Shown here piece after piece: positions 1 through 6,378 of a DNA stretch of 34,979 bases. The stretch's first letter is position 1, and every line of letters starts with the position of its first letter. The notes under the pieces are model-generated. The model ran no database searches and was not told the origin of the DNA. It saw nothing but the letters and a program-made list of their open reading frames with translations. The position numbers and the translations under genes were made by a program. The stretch is from the NCBI GenBank assembly GCA_030654805.1, contig JAURWR010000100.1, positions 1-34,979 of the forward strand. Reading direction: 5' to 3'. This stretch comes from Burkholderiaceae bacterium. GTDB lineage: Bacteria > Pseudomonadota > Gammaproteobacteria > Burkholderiales > Burkholderiaceae_C.

Positions 1-32
1 CCTATTCCGGCACGGCCGAACAGGCCGCCTGA
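1..32 (+). CDS. 3' end of an upstream gene (possibly nifB), partial
   Basis: The frame beginning at base 3 reads a short tail (Tyr-Ser-Gly-Thr-Ala-Glu-Gln-Ala-Ala) and stops at TGA 30-32. A gene directly upstream of this ferredoxin is commonly nifB in proteobacterial nif clusters, so nifB is a positional guess. The visible tail has no diagnostic motif, and the other frames cannot be excluded. Confidence 0.3.
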   Translation, partial: YSGTAEQAA

Positions 33-76
33 AGCCCCTTCATTCCGCAACCCGCCCACGTCCCAAGGAGACCCCC

Positions 77-271
77 ATGGCCCTCAAGATCATTGCCTCG
101 ATGTGCACCGGCTGCTCGGCCTGCGAGCCCGAGTGCCCCAATGTCGCGATCCGCGAAAAGGGCGGCACTTTCATCATCGACCCGGCCAAGTGCACCGAGT
201 GCGAAGGTCAGTTCGATTCGCCGCAGTGCATCGCCGTGTGCCCGGTCGACAACTGCATCAAGTCCGTCTGA
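77..271 (+). CDS. fdxN: 2x[4Fe-4S] ferredoxin, nif-associated (FdxN type)
   Basis: A 64-residue ferredoxin. The first cluster motif is C10-x2-C13-x2-C16-x3-C20 followed by Pro. The second is the loop-extended type, C39-x2-C42-x8-C51-x3-C55-Pro, with an extra Cys at 60. Small ferredoxins of this type follow nifB in many nif clusters and supply electrons or clusters during FeMo-cofactor precursor synthesis; that role is taken from the family. The start ATG is preceded by AAGGAG at 64-69, a strong ribosome binding site. It is followed 47 bases later by the A-type carrier gene, which suits a shared Fe-S assembly transcript. The symbol fdxN is used by analogy; cytoplasmic. Confidence 0.85.
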   Translation: MALKIIASMCTGCSACEPECPNVAIREKGGTFIIDPAKCTECEGQFDSPQCIAVCPVDNCIKSV

Positions 272-318
272 CACGGCAATCCACCCGTTCGCCACAAATC
301 CACAACGAGACAAACACC

Positions 319-723
319 ATGCTGCAACCCAACGTCACCGTCACGCCTGCCGCCGAAAAATTCATCCGCCGCATGGTGCGGTTTTCCGAGCATCCCCAGG
401 GCGGTTTCCGCCTGACGGTCTCGGCCGGTGGATGTTCGGGCTACAACAGCGAATTCACGGTCGAGGCGGCGCCCGCGGCCGGTGACAGCGAGTTGCTGGT
501 CAACGGTGTCAAGGTCTATCTGCCCGCCGAAAGCCGGCTGATGCTCGATGGCGTGACGGTGGACTTCGCCGACACGCCCACCAAGAGCGGGCTGACCTTC
601 ATGAACCCGAACGCGGCCGCCTGCGGCTGCTCGACCTCGGGAGATGCGGCTGCGCCGCCGCCCCAGGCGACGGTGTCGGTCAGCTCGATCGGACGCATGC
701 CCACGGCCACCGTCGGCCACTGA
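319..723 (+). CDS. A-type iron-sulfur carrier protein (IscA/HesB family, NifIscA-like)
   Basis: A 134-residue HesB/IscA-family protein. The three conserved cluster-ligating cysteines are visible: C39 in GGCSGYN and C102/C104 in ACGCS. The family core ends near residue 107; the remaining 27 or so residues are a Pro/Ala/Val-rich tail not usual for IscA. A-type carriers accept Fe-S clusters from NifS/NifU or IscU scaffolds and pass them to apo-proteins. Placement between a nif ferredoxin and nifZ/nifS argues for a nitrogenase-dedicated copy. ATG 319 is chosen because the homology starts there, although the purine-rich stretch before it is only a modest ribosome binding site. Confidence 0.85.
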   Translation: MLQPNVTVTPAAEKFIRRMVRFSEHPQGGFRLTVSAGGCSGYNSEFTVEAAPAAGDSELLVNGVKVYLPAESRLMLDGVTVDFADTPTKSGLTFMNPNAAACGCSTSGDAAAPPPQATVSVSSIGRMPTATVGH

Positions 724-743
724 CCCGACGCGAGCACCGCACC

Positions 744-1364
744 ATGGATGCAGTCGACACCCGAGGCGTTCTGGCGACCGCAGACGTCGACTTCGACGAT
801 GCCGTGCTCGGCCACGGATTGCCGCCGGAGGTCGAGCTGGCGCTGCGTGACGCGGGGGCGTTGCGTGACGATCCACCGCGTGCGATGGCGGCCCTGATGC
901 GGGCCCGTTCGCTGGAGCCCGATCACCCGGCCGTGCTCATCGCGTTCTACCGCTATTACTTCTACGGCCATCACCTTCGCCTGGCGCGCACCGTGGCGTG
1001 CGAGGCGCTGGTGGTCGGCGCACGCACGCTCGGCTTGCCGCTGCTCTGGCGCGAGGTGCCGGAGCAGCCTTTGCCGGGTGCCGCAGACCACGTGGCCACG
1101 CGCTTCTACCTGTGGGTGCTCAAGGGCTATGCCTATCTGAGTCTGCGGCTCGGCGATCCGGACGAAGCCCGCGATGCGCTGGCGAAGTTGCGCGCGCTCG
1201 ACCCCGAGGACCGCGTGGGTGCCGCCTTGCTCGAAGCGGTGCGCCAGCGCCGCGAGCGCCATGCGGGCGGCAGCGACGAAGACGAAGGTCCGGCGTTGCC
1301 GGTGTTCGGAGCCGCCGCCTGGGCGCGCGTTTCCGAGACGATCCGCCCATCGGGAACGGTGTGA
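744..1364 (+). CDS. nif-associated helical-repeat (TPR-like) protein, function unknown
   Basis: A 206-residue protein. Its centre (roughly residues 45-160) is alpha-helical with TPR-like spacing: an 'ARSLEPDHP' turn and the 'YLWVLKGYAYLSLRLGDPD' segment followed by 'LRALDPED' both look like TPR helix pairs. No catalytic motif, signal peptide or membrane segment is seen. The stop overlaps the start of the next gene by one base (TGATG at 1362-1366), so the two are translationally coupled. The neighbour is the 4Fe-4S leucine-rich-variant protein, and such gene pairs occur near nifZ in other diazotrophs. A scaffold role in nitrogenase maturation is an inference. Confidence 0.65.
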   Translation: MDAVDTRGVLATADVDFDDAVLGHGLPPEVELALRDAGALRDDPPRAMAALMRARSLEPDHPAVLIAFYRYYFYGHHLRLARTVACEALVVGARTLGLPLLWREVPEQPLPGAADHVATRFYLWVLKGYAYLSLRLGDPDEARDALAKLRALDPEDRVGAALLEAVRQRRERHAGGSDEDEGPALPVFGAAAWARVSETIRPSGTV

Positions 1365-2161
1365 TGACGATCGCCGAGCACACCGACTGGAACGACATCC
1401 CGGCGTTGCACTGGCAGGGCGGCGAACTGGATTGCGCTCGCTGCGAGCATGCGGCGCTGCGTGCCGCGGGTGGCTGCGAACCGGGCCGCCAGTGCATGCA
1501 GGACGTCTACGCGCGACGCATCGATCGCTTCTTCCGCACGCATCCCGAGCTGGCCAACCAGCACCTGGCGCATGCGTATTTCGAGGTGCGGGCCATCGCG
1601 GCGCGCTACGCCGATGTGTTCCGGCTGCCGTCGCTGATGGACGATCCCGACGAGACGGTGCGGCTGCAATTGGCGCTGCGTCTGCCGCAGCGCCAGCTGA
1701 TGCGCATGCGCGAGGATCCGCATCGCGAAGTGCGCATCCGCGTGGCGCAGTGCCTGGCCGTCGATCAGGTCGCCTCGATGCTCCACGACGAGGACTACCA
1801 CGTGCGCGCCACGGTGGCGCGCCGCCTGCCCGAGGCCCTGTTGCCGCAGATGATCTCGGACCCCGACCTGATGGTGCGCCGGGAAGTGGCGCGGCGGGTT
1901 CAGATGCCGGCACTGTGGCGCATGACGACCGACCGCGAGGCCGAGGTGCGCCGCATCGTCGCCGAGCGCCTGCCCGCGCCGCTGCTCGACGCCTTCATCG
2001 ACGACGCCGATCTGCTGGTGCGCTGGGAAGTCGCCGCTCGCGCCTTGCCGCCGCTGCTCGAACGGCTGACCCGCGACCCCGAGTCCGAGATCCGCGAGCG
2101 CGCCAGCGCACGCCTGACGCAACTGCAACGCAAAACTGCACCGGAGCCCGAACATGGCTGA
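1364..2161 (+). CDS. 4Fe-4S-binding leucine-rich repeat variant (LRV) protein
   Basis: A 265-residue protein. An N-terminal cysteine cluster (C-x2-C near residues 22-25, two more Cys within the next 17) can hold a 4Fe-4S centre. It is followed from about residue 75 by tandem repeats of about 24 residues with the pattern 'D-(P/D)-x-x-x-VR-x-x-(L/V)A-x-R-L-P-x-x-x-L-x-x-(L/M)', the LRV signature known from the Azotobacter vinelandii nif region. LRV solenoids are thought to be protein-binding. It starts on the overlapping TGATG and ends 5 bases inside the next gene (nifZ ATG 2154), so it is coupled on both sides. The substrate is unknown; a client-binding role in nitrogenase assembly is plausible. 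Confidence 0.85.
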   Translation: MTIAEHTDWNDIPALHWQGGELDCARCEHAALRAAGGCEPGRQCMQDVYARRIDRFFRTHPELANQHLAHAYFEVRAIAARYADVFRLPSLMDDPDETVRLQLALRLPQRQLMRMREDPHREVRIRVAQCLAVDQVASMLHDEDYHVRATVARRLPEALLPQMISDPDLMVRREVARRVQMPALWRMTTDREAEVRRIVAERLPAPLLDAFIDDADLLVRWEVAARALPPLLERLTRDPESEIRERASARLTQLQRKTAPEPEHG

Positions 2162-2489
2162 CATCAACCGAGACGACGACGCCATCGAGGTGGCCTCGCC
2201 CCCGCGTTTCAACATGGGCGAGCGCGTCATCAGCCGCACCGTGATCCGCAACGACGGGACCTACAACGGCAAGGACATCGGCGAGGTGCTGGTGAACAAG
2301 GGCGAGATCGGTTTCATCACCTCGATCGGCACCTTCCTGCAGCAGTTCTACATCTACGCCGTCGAGTTCGTCGACTCCGGCCACCGCGTCGGCATGCGCG
2401 CCAAGGAGCTGTGCACGCTCGACCACCTGCCCGACGAGGTGCTGGCCCAGCTCGGCGAGAAGGCCGGCCAGCTGCAAGAGCTGCGCTGA
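2154..2489 (+). CDS. nifZ: NifZ, nitrogenase P-cluster maturation protein
   Basis: A 111-residue protein with the diagnostic NifZ core: 'GEVLVNKGEIGFI' followed by 'SIGTFLQQFYIYAVEF' around residues 46-75. NifZ helps form the second P-cluster of the MoFe protein; this is known for the Azotobacter protein and assumed here. It overlaps the preceding LRV gene by 8 bases and is followed by a second NifZ-family gene. Length is typical of the shorter NifZ proteins. Confidence 0.92.
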   Translation: MADINRDDDAIEVASPPRFNMGERVISRTVIRNDGTYNGKDIGEVLVNKGEIGFITSIGTFLQQFYIYAVEFVDSGHRVGMRAKELCTLDHLPDEVLAQLGEKAGQLQELR

Positions 2490-2529
2490 CGCCTGGTTCC
2501 TTCACGACAACCCTGCGAGAACCACCACC

Positions 2530-2814
2530 ATGATCGACCAACGTCCGCCCAAGTACGAATGGGGTCAAACCGTGAGGGCTGCCGTCGATCTGTACAACGA
2601 TGGCAGCCACCCTGACGTTCCCGAAGAGCAGTTGCTGGTGGTCGCCGGCGGACCGGGCGAGATCGTGCAGATCGGCCACCATGCCGAGGCCAACGTGCCG
2701 GTCTACATGGTGGACTTCGGGGTGGCCGTGATCGGCTGCCTGGAAGAGGAAATCGCCGCCGAAGGTGACGCCGTCAGCGCGTCGGCGCAGCCCAGTGGAG
2801 CGCTGTCCGCATGA
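2530..2814 (+). CDS. second NifZ-family protein
   Basis: A 94-residue protein with NifZ-fold features: 'PKYEWGQTVRA' near the N-terminus, then 'GPGEIVQIGHH', then 'PVYMVDFG', matching the pattern of beta-strand and glycine turns in NifZ. It lacks the 'TFLQQFYIYAVEF' sequence of the upstream paralogue. The region from residue 78 is an Ala/Ser-rich tail. An intergenic gap of 40 bases separates it from nifZ. Tandem NifZ-family genes suggest either a split or duplicated NifZ with divided function; this is inference. The DUF3024-like gene begins 55 bases after its stop. Confidence 0.75.
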   Translation: MIDQRPPKYEWGQTVRAAVDLYNDGSHPDVPEEQLLVVAGGPGEIVQIGHHAEANVPVYMVDFGVAVIGCLEEEIAAEGDAVSASAQPSGALSA

Positions 2815-2869
2815 GCCCGTCGGGCTGTACCGCGGGGAGACGCCGCAGTGCGGAGCACGGAGGTGGCCT

Positions 2870-3271
2870 GTGCCTGCGTTGAAGGCGCCCGCCAGGCGGC
2901 GCCGCTCGCGCGGCTCGGCCGATGGTTCGACCGAGCCGCCTTCGGTGCAGGCCACGGGCCGGGTGCTGTCGCTCGATGCGCGCCGCATCGAGAAGGCGCT
3001 GGACGCGCGCACCCGCTACAAGTACGTGCACCCGCGTGTCGAACGAGAAGGCCTGGGCTGGAAGATCGTCAGCCCCAACTGCTCGCGCAACATCGATGCG
3101 GAAGGCGGCGAGATCGACATCGCCTGGCTGGTGCCGCACAACGGCGGCGGCTGGCTGCTGTTCTCGCGCAACCATGCACAGGACTGCTGGCAGATGCGCC
3201 ATCACGGCGACTCGCTCCCCGCCGTGCTCGCGCACCTGTGCGCCGATCCGGATCGGGAGTTCTGGCAATGA
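2870..3271 (+). CDS. DUF3024-like nif-associated protein
   Basis: A 133-residue protein of unknown function. The conserved part runs from about residue 33 to the end and includes 'RRIEKAL', 'RYKYVHPRV', 'WKIVSPNCSRNI' and 'GEIDIAWL', a pattern I associate with DUF3024-type proteins next to nifS. A longer ORF starts at 2765, but GTG 2870 is preferred: GGAGG lies at 2859-2863 with six bases spacing, and residues upstream of it read as repeat-like arginine-rich translation that overlaps the nifZ-like gene. The first 30 residues are basic and low-complexity. Its stop overlaps an ATG (ATGA at 3268-3271) that opens a repeat-encoded mini-ORF leading into nifS. Confidence 0.6.
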   Translation: MPALKAPARRRRSRGSADGSTEPPSVQATGRVLSLDARRIEKALDARTRYKYVHPRVEREGLGWKIVSPNCSRNIDAEGGEIDIAWLVPHNGGGWLLFSRNHAQDCWQMRHHGDSLPAVLAHLCADPDREFWQ

Positions 3272-3275
3272 GCAC

Positions 3276-3332
3276 GCTCCCCTCGGGGGACGGCGCGCAG
3301 CGCCTGGGGGCTCCGTTGAGCACGGTGCCGAG
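3276..3332. repeat. 57-bp direct repeat, copy 1 (G/C-tract hairpin element)
   Basis: Copy 1 runs from GCTCCCCTCGGGGGACG to GGTGCCGAG. It matches copy 2 (3351-3407) at 55 of 57 positions by eye. It shows the C-tract, short GC-rich dyad, G-tract architecture of the dispersed family seen elsewhere in the window. Confidence 0.9.
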
Positions 3333-3350
3333 CCGCCTCAAGCCGTGCTC

Positions 3351-3407
3351 GCTCCCCTTGGGGGACGGCGCGCAGCGCCTGGGGGCTCCGTTGAGCACGC
3401 TGCCGAG
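3351..3407. repeat. 57-bp direct repeat, copy 2 (G/C-tract hairpin element)
   Basis: Second copy, 75 bases downstream of the first with an 18-base spacer. The two visible differences are C/T in the CCCTCGGG versus CCCTTGGG turn and G/C near the 3' end (CACGGTG versus CACGCTG). It ends 12 bases before the nifS start. Confidence 0.9.
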
Positions 3408-3419
3408 TGGGGAGTCCCC

Positions 3420-4595
3420 ATGAACGAGCTGGTCTATCTGGACCACAACGCCACGACCCGGCCCTGTGCCGAGGCGGTCGAGGAAATGCTCGGCAGCCTG
3501 CAGGCCGTCTGGGCCAACCCGTCGTCCACCCATGCGCCGGGCCAGGCCGCACGCCGTGCGCTCGTCGATGCACGCGCCCGCGTCGCCGCGTTTCTCGGTT
3601 GCCAGGGGGCGGAGCTCGTCTTCACCAGCGGAGCCACCGAAGCCAACCACATGGCGGTTCTCGGCGCGCTCGAACTCGGCAGCCCGCAGGGCCGCAGGCG
3701 ACTGGTTCTGAGCGCGGTCGAACACCCCGGAATGCTGGCACTGGCTGCTCGCCTGAAAGCGCAGGGGGTCGCGGTCGACCTGATCCCGGTGAACGCGCAG
3801 GGGCAGCTCGATCTCGACGCGGCGCGGTCCCTGATCCGTGACGACGTGGCCCTGGTCAGCGTGATGGGCGCCAACAACGAAACCGGCGTGCTGATGCCGA
3901 CCGCCGATCTGGCGGTGCTGGCGCACGCGGTCGGCAGCCCGTTGCATGTCGATGCGACCCAGCTCGTGGGCAAGACGGCGCTGCGCTTCGATGCCAGCGG
4001 CGCCGACCTGTGGTCGGTGTCGGCGCACAAGGTTCACGGCCCCAAGGGCATCGGCGCGCTGATCGTGCGCAAGGGATTGGCGTGGCCCGCGCTGTTCAGC
4101 GGTCGCCAGGAGCGTCAGCGCCGCGGAGGCACCGAGAACATGCCGGGCATCCTGGGCTTTGCCGCCGCGGCCGAGCGTGCCGGTCTGACGCTGGCCCGCG
4201 ACCTGACCCACATGCGTCATCTGCAAGCCCGGCTCGAAGCCGGGCTGTGCGCGGCGCTGCCCGAGGTTCATCTGTACGGCGCGCAAGCGGATCGGCTGCC
4301 CAACACCAGCTGCCTCCGGTTCGGCGTGCTCGATGCCGAGCAGGTGCTGGGCAAGCTCGAGCGCGCCGGCGTGATCGCGTCGTCGGGAGCGGCCTGCGCC
4401 GCCGGCGGCACCCTGCCTTCGCATGTGCTGACGGCGATGGGCGAAGACGCGGTGCATGCCAAGGCGAGCGTGCGGCTGTCGCTCGGCCGGGACACCGGCG
4501 TCGACGAGATCGATCGCGTGATCGCCGCAACCGTGCAGGCGCTCGGCCCGTTGCTCGAATCCACGCGTGCGCCGGCCGACTCCGTGGCGGCCTGA
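3420..4595 (+). CDS. nifS: NifS cysteine desulfurase
   Basis: A 391-residue PLP enzyme that removes sulfur from cysteine to give alanine and an enzyme persulfide, supplying sulfide for nitrogenase Fe-S clusters. Visible landmarks: 'YLDHNATT' at residues 5-12, 'TSGATEANH', 'ANNETG', the PLP lysine K204 in 'SAHKVHGPKG', 'RRGGTEN', and the catalytic cysteine C326 in 'SSGAACAAG' of class I desulfurases. Length is normal. The start is the ATG in the ATGA at 3420; upstream in-frame sequence is repeat-derived. nifT follows 75 bases after the stop. The partner scaffold NifU is not in this window. Confidence 0.96.
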   Translation: MNELVYLDHNATTRPCAEAVEEMLGSLQAVWANPSSTHAPGQAARRALVDARARVAAFLGCQGAELVFTSGATEANHMAVLGALELGSPQGRRRLVLSAVEHPGMLALAARLKAQGVAVDLIPVNAQGQLDLDAARSLIRDDVALVSVMGANNETGVLMPTADLAVLAHAVGSPLHVDATQLVGKTALRFDASGADLWSVSAHKVHGPKGIGALIVRKGLAWPALFSGRQERQRRGGTENMPGILGFAAAAERAGLTLARDLTHMRHLQARLEAGLCAALPEVHLYGAQADRLPNTSCLRFGVLDAEQVLGKLERAGVIASSGAACAAGGTLPSHVLTAMGEDAVHAKASVRLSLGRDTGVDEIDRVIAATVQALGPLLESTRAPADSVAA

Positions 4596-4670
4596 CATGA
4601 CGGCCCCGACCTCGCTTCGCCTGTGCCCCCGGCTGAAGACCTTTTCCTTGACCCACGGAGTACCCCGACC

Positions 4671-4889
4671 ATGAAAGTGATGATCCGCCGAAGTTCCGCC
4701 GGGGTGCTCTCCGCCTACGTGCCGAAGAAGGACCTTGAAGAACCGATCGTCGCGCAGGACAAGGCGGATCTGTGGGGGGGCACGGTGACGCTGGCCAACG
4801 GCTGGGTGCTGTCGCTGCCGGAGATGGCCGACGGCACCAGCCTGCCGATCACGGTGGAAGCACGTCGCCTGTCGGGCGACGTCGACTGA
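4671..4889 (+). CDS. nifT: NifT/FixU protein
   Basis: A 72-residue protein matching NifT/FixU: 'MKVMIRR' start, 'YVPKKDLEEPIV' and 'LWGGTVTLANGW' motifs. Function is unknown; the gene is conserved in nif operons and usually dispensable. A longer ORF opens at 4623, but ATG 4671 is the family start and has GGAG at 4657-4660 (10 bases upstream). The next gene begins 11 bases after the stop. Confidence 0.93.
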   Translation: MKVMIRRSSAGVLSAYVPKKDLEEPIVAQDKADLWGGTVTLANGWVLSLPEMADGTSLPITVEARRLSGDVD

Positions 4890-4900
4890 GGCGGCCTGCC

Positions 4901-5155
4901 ATGGACGCCCACATCGTCACCGAAGCCCTCGCGCTGGCCGAATCCGCCGCCAGCGTGCGCGAAGCCGCGCAGGTGCTGCGCGAACACTACGCGCAGCTGC
5001 GCGTCGTCGTCGTCGATGCCTTCGACATGCGCGACGAACACCCCGCCGCAGCCGGTCCGACGCGCACGCTGTACTACGGCGCGAGCGACGGTCACTGCTG
5101 GCAGGTGACCAGCGATCCGGCGCAGGCGGCCGGCTTCTTCCTCGCCGAGGCCTGA
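4901..5155 (+). CDS. small nif-associated protein, function unknown
   Basis: An 84-residue protein. The first 50 residues are helical ('EALALAESAASVREAAQVLREHYAQLRVVVVDAFDM'-like region, residues 8-43). The second half has 'RTLYYGASDGHCWQVTSDPAQAAGFF', reading as a small beta-strand end. No catalytic motif. It sits between nifT (11 bases upstream) and the DegT-like gene (4 bases downstream), so it belongs to the operon. Similar small proteins occur beside nifT in other diazotrophs, but I cannot name the family with confidence. Confidence 0.6.
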   Translation: MDAHIVTEALALAESAASVREAAQVLREHYAQLRVVVVDAFDMRDEHPAAAGPTRTLYYGASDGHCWQVTSDPAQAAGFFLAEA

Positions 5156-5159
5156 ACCG

Positions 5160-6362
5160 ATGAGTGCCTTGGCCGTCATGGATGAAGCCCCGGTCGAAGC
5201 GCCGGACCTCGACCTGCCGGACGACTGGCTGATGCTGTCCGACCCCGACCTCAGCGAGGTCGAACTCGAACTCGTGCAGGCGGCGATGGATCAGCCAAAC
5301 CTGTCGGCCGGCATGATGGTCCGGCATTTCGAAAACAACTTCGCGCAGTGGCTGGGCCGCAAGCACGCCGTGGCTGTGGCCAGCGGCACGCTGGGCACCT
5401 GGCTCGCGCTGCGCGCCCTGGGCATCGGCGAGGGTGACGAGGTCATCGCCTCGCCTTACGGCTGGCACCAGGTGGCTCATGCGGTGAACCTGACCGGAGC
5501 GCGCGTCGTGTTCGCCGACATCAACTACTGGACCGGCTGCCTGGACCCGGTGCGCGCGGCCGCGCAGATCACGCCGGCCACCAAGGCCATCCTGGTCGGC
5601 AACGTCAACGGCCACCCGGCGGCGTGGAAGGAATTCCGCGCGCTGGCCGATGAACGCGGCATCCGCCTCATCGAGGACTCGACCGAAGCCATCGCCTCGC
5701 GCTACCAGGGCCGCATGGTCGGCAGCTTCGGCGATCTTTCGGTGTTCGACTTCTCGCAGCCCGCAGCGCTGTGCTGCGGCGAGGGCGGCATGGTCGTCAC
5801 CGACGACGACGGCCTGGCGATGGAGCTGCGCTACCTGCGCTCGCGTTCGATCCGCGACCGGCGTTCGGTGTCGGTCGGTTCGCGGGTGCCGATGCAGGCC
5901 TCGATCAGCGAACTCACGGCAGCGCTGGGCGCCGGCCAGCTGGCCCGCATCGACGACATCCTGGCCAAGCGCAAGCGCGTCGAAGCCCACTACCACGAGC
6001 AGATGCAGAGCTTCGAGGGCATCAAGCCGCCGTACGTGGCGACCGATGTCGACGAGGTGCACTGGATGATCTACACGGTGCACCTGGGCAAGCGGTTCTC
6101 GGTCAGCACCTGCGAACAGATCATCGACGACATGGCCTCGCAGTACATCGAGGCCGTCCTGTACTGCCAGCCGCTGCACCAGCAGTTTCACTACATCCAG
6201 CAGGGCTACAAGCGCGGCCAGTTTCCGCTGGTCGAGCGCATCGCCGACCGCGCGGTGGCCCTGCCGTTCCACACCCACCTCGAAGCCGACCACGTGAAGT
6301 TCATCGTGACCACGATGAATGACAGCTCGGTCAACGTCGGCGCCGGTGCCGCCATCTACTGA
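5160..6362 (+). CDS. DegT/DnrJ/EryC1/StrS-fold protein lacking the PLP lysine
   Basis: A 400-residue protein of the sugar-aminotransferase (DegT) fold. Visible: 'HAVAVASGTLGTWLALRALGIG' (substrate/PLP phosphate region, about residues 69-91), 'DEVIASPYGWH', the PLP N1-binding aspartate in 'LIEDSTEA', 'GSFGDLSVFDF', and 'GEGGMVVTDDD'. In active members the segment before the GEGG turn carries the Schiff-base lysine (pattern TKNLTTGEGG). Here it reads Q200-P-A-A-L-C-C-G-E-G-G, so the lysine position falls on A202. The protein therefore probably cannot do transamination by the usual route; it may bind PLP, act as a dehydratase-like variant, or be structural. It starts 4 bases after the upstream stop and is 16 bases ahead of the SIR2-like gene. 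Confidence 0.85.
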   Translation: MSALAVMDEAPVEAPDLDLPDDWLMLSDPDLSEVELELVQAAMDQPNLSAGMMVRHFENNFAQWLGRKHAVAVASGTLGTWLALRALGIGEGDEVIASPYGWHQVAHAVNLTGARVVFADINYWTGCLDPVRAAAQITPATKAILVGNVNGHPAAWKEFRALADERGIRLIEDSTEAIASRYQGRMVGSFGDLSVFDFSQPAALCCGEGGMVVTDDDGLAMELRYLRSRSIRDRRSVSVGSRVPMQASISELTAALGAGQLARIDDILAKRKRVEAHYHEQMQSFEGIKPPYVATDVDEVHWMIYTVHLGKRFSVSTCEQIIDDMASQYIEAVLYCQPLHQQFHYIQQGYKRGQFPLVERIADRAVALPFHTHLEADHVKFIVTTMNDSSVNVGAGAAIY

Positions 6363-6378
6363 AGCACAAGGACAGCCC

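Larger units (their letters stand above)
3268..3423 (+). other. repeat-encoded 51-codon mini-ORF bridging to nifS
   Basis: An open frame runs from ATG 3268 to TGA 3421-3423. It overlaps the preceding gene's stop (ATGA 3268-3271) and the nifS start (ATGA 3420-3423). It consists almost entirely of two copies of a 25-codon unit created by the 57-bp direct repeat (75-base period). The peptide has no recognisable fold. I regard it as a by-product of repeat insertion that may keep ribosomes running into nifS, rather than as a functional protein. Confidence 0.35.

Noticed and set aside
516-1913. Long minus-strand open frame (465 codons) opposite the helical-repeat and LRV genes
   Set aside because: It is rich in Arg/Ala/Pro low-complexity sequence, has no domain, and lies antisense to well-supported genes. 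High G+C gives many such shadow frames across the window.
3276-3407. Short CRISPR-like direct repeats
   Set aside because: Only two 57-base copies with an 18-base spacer; repeats are too long, too few and no cas genes are present.
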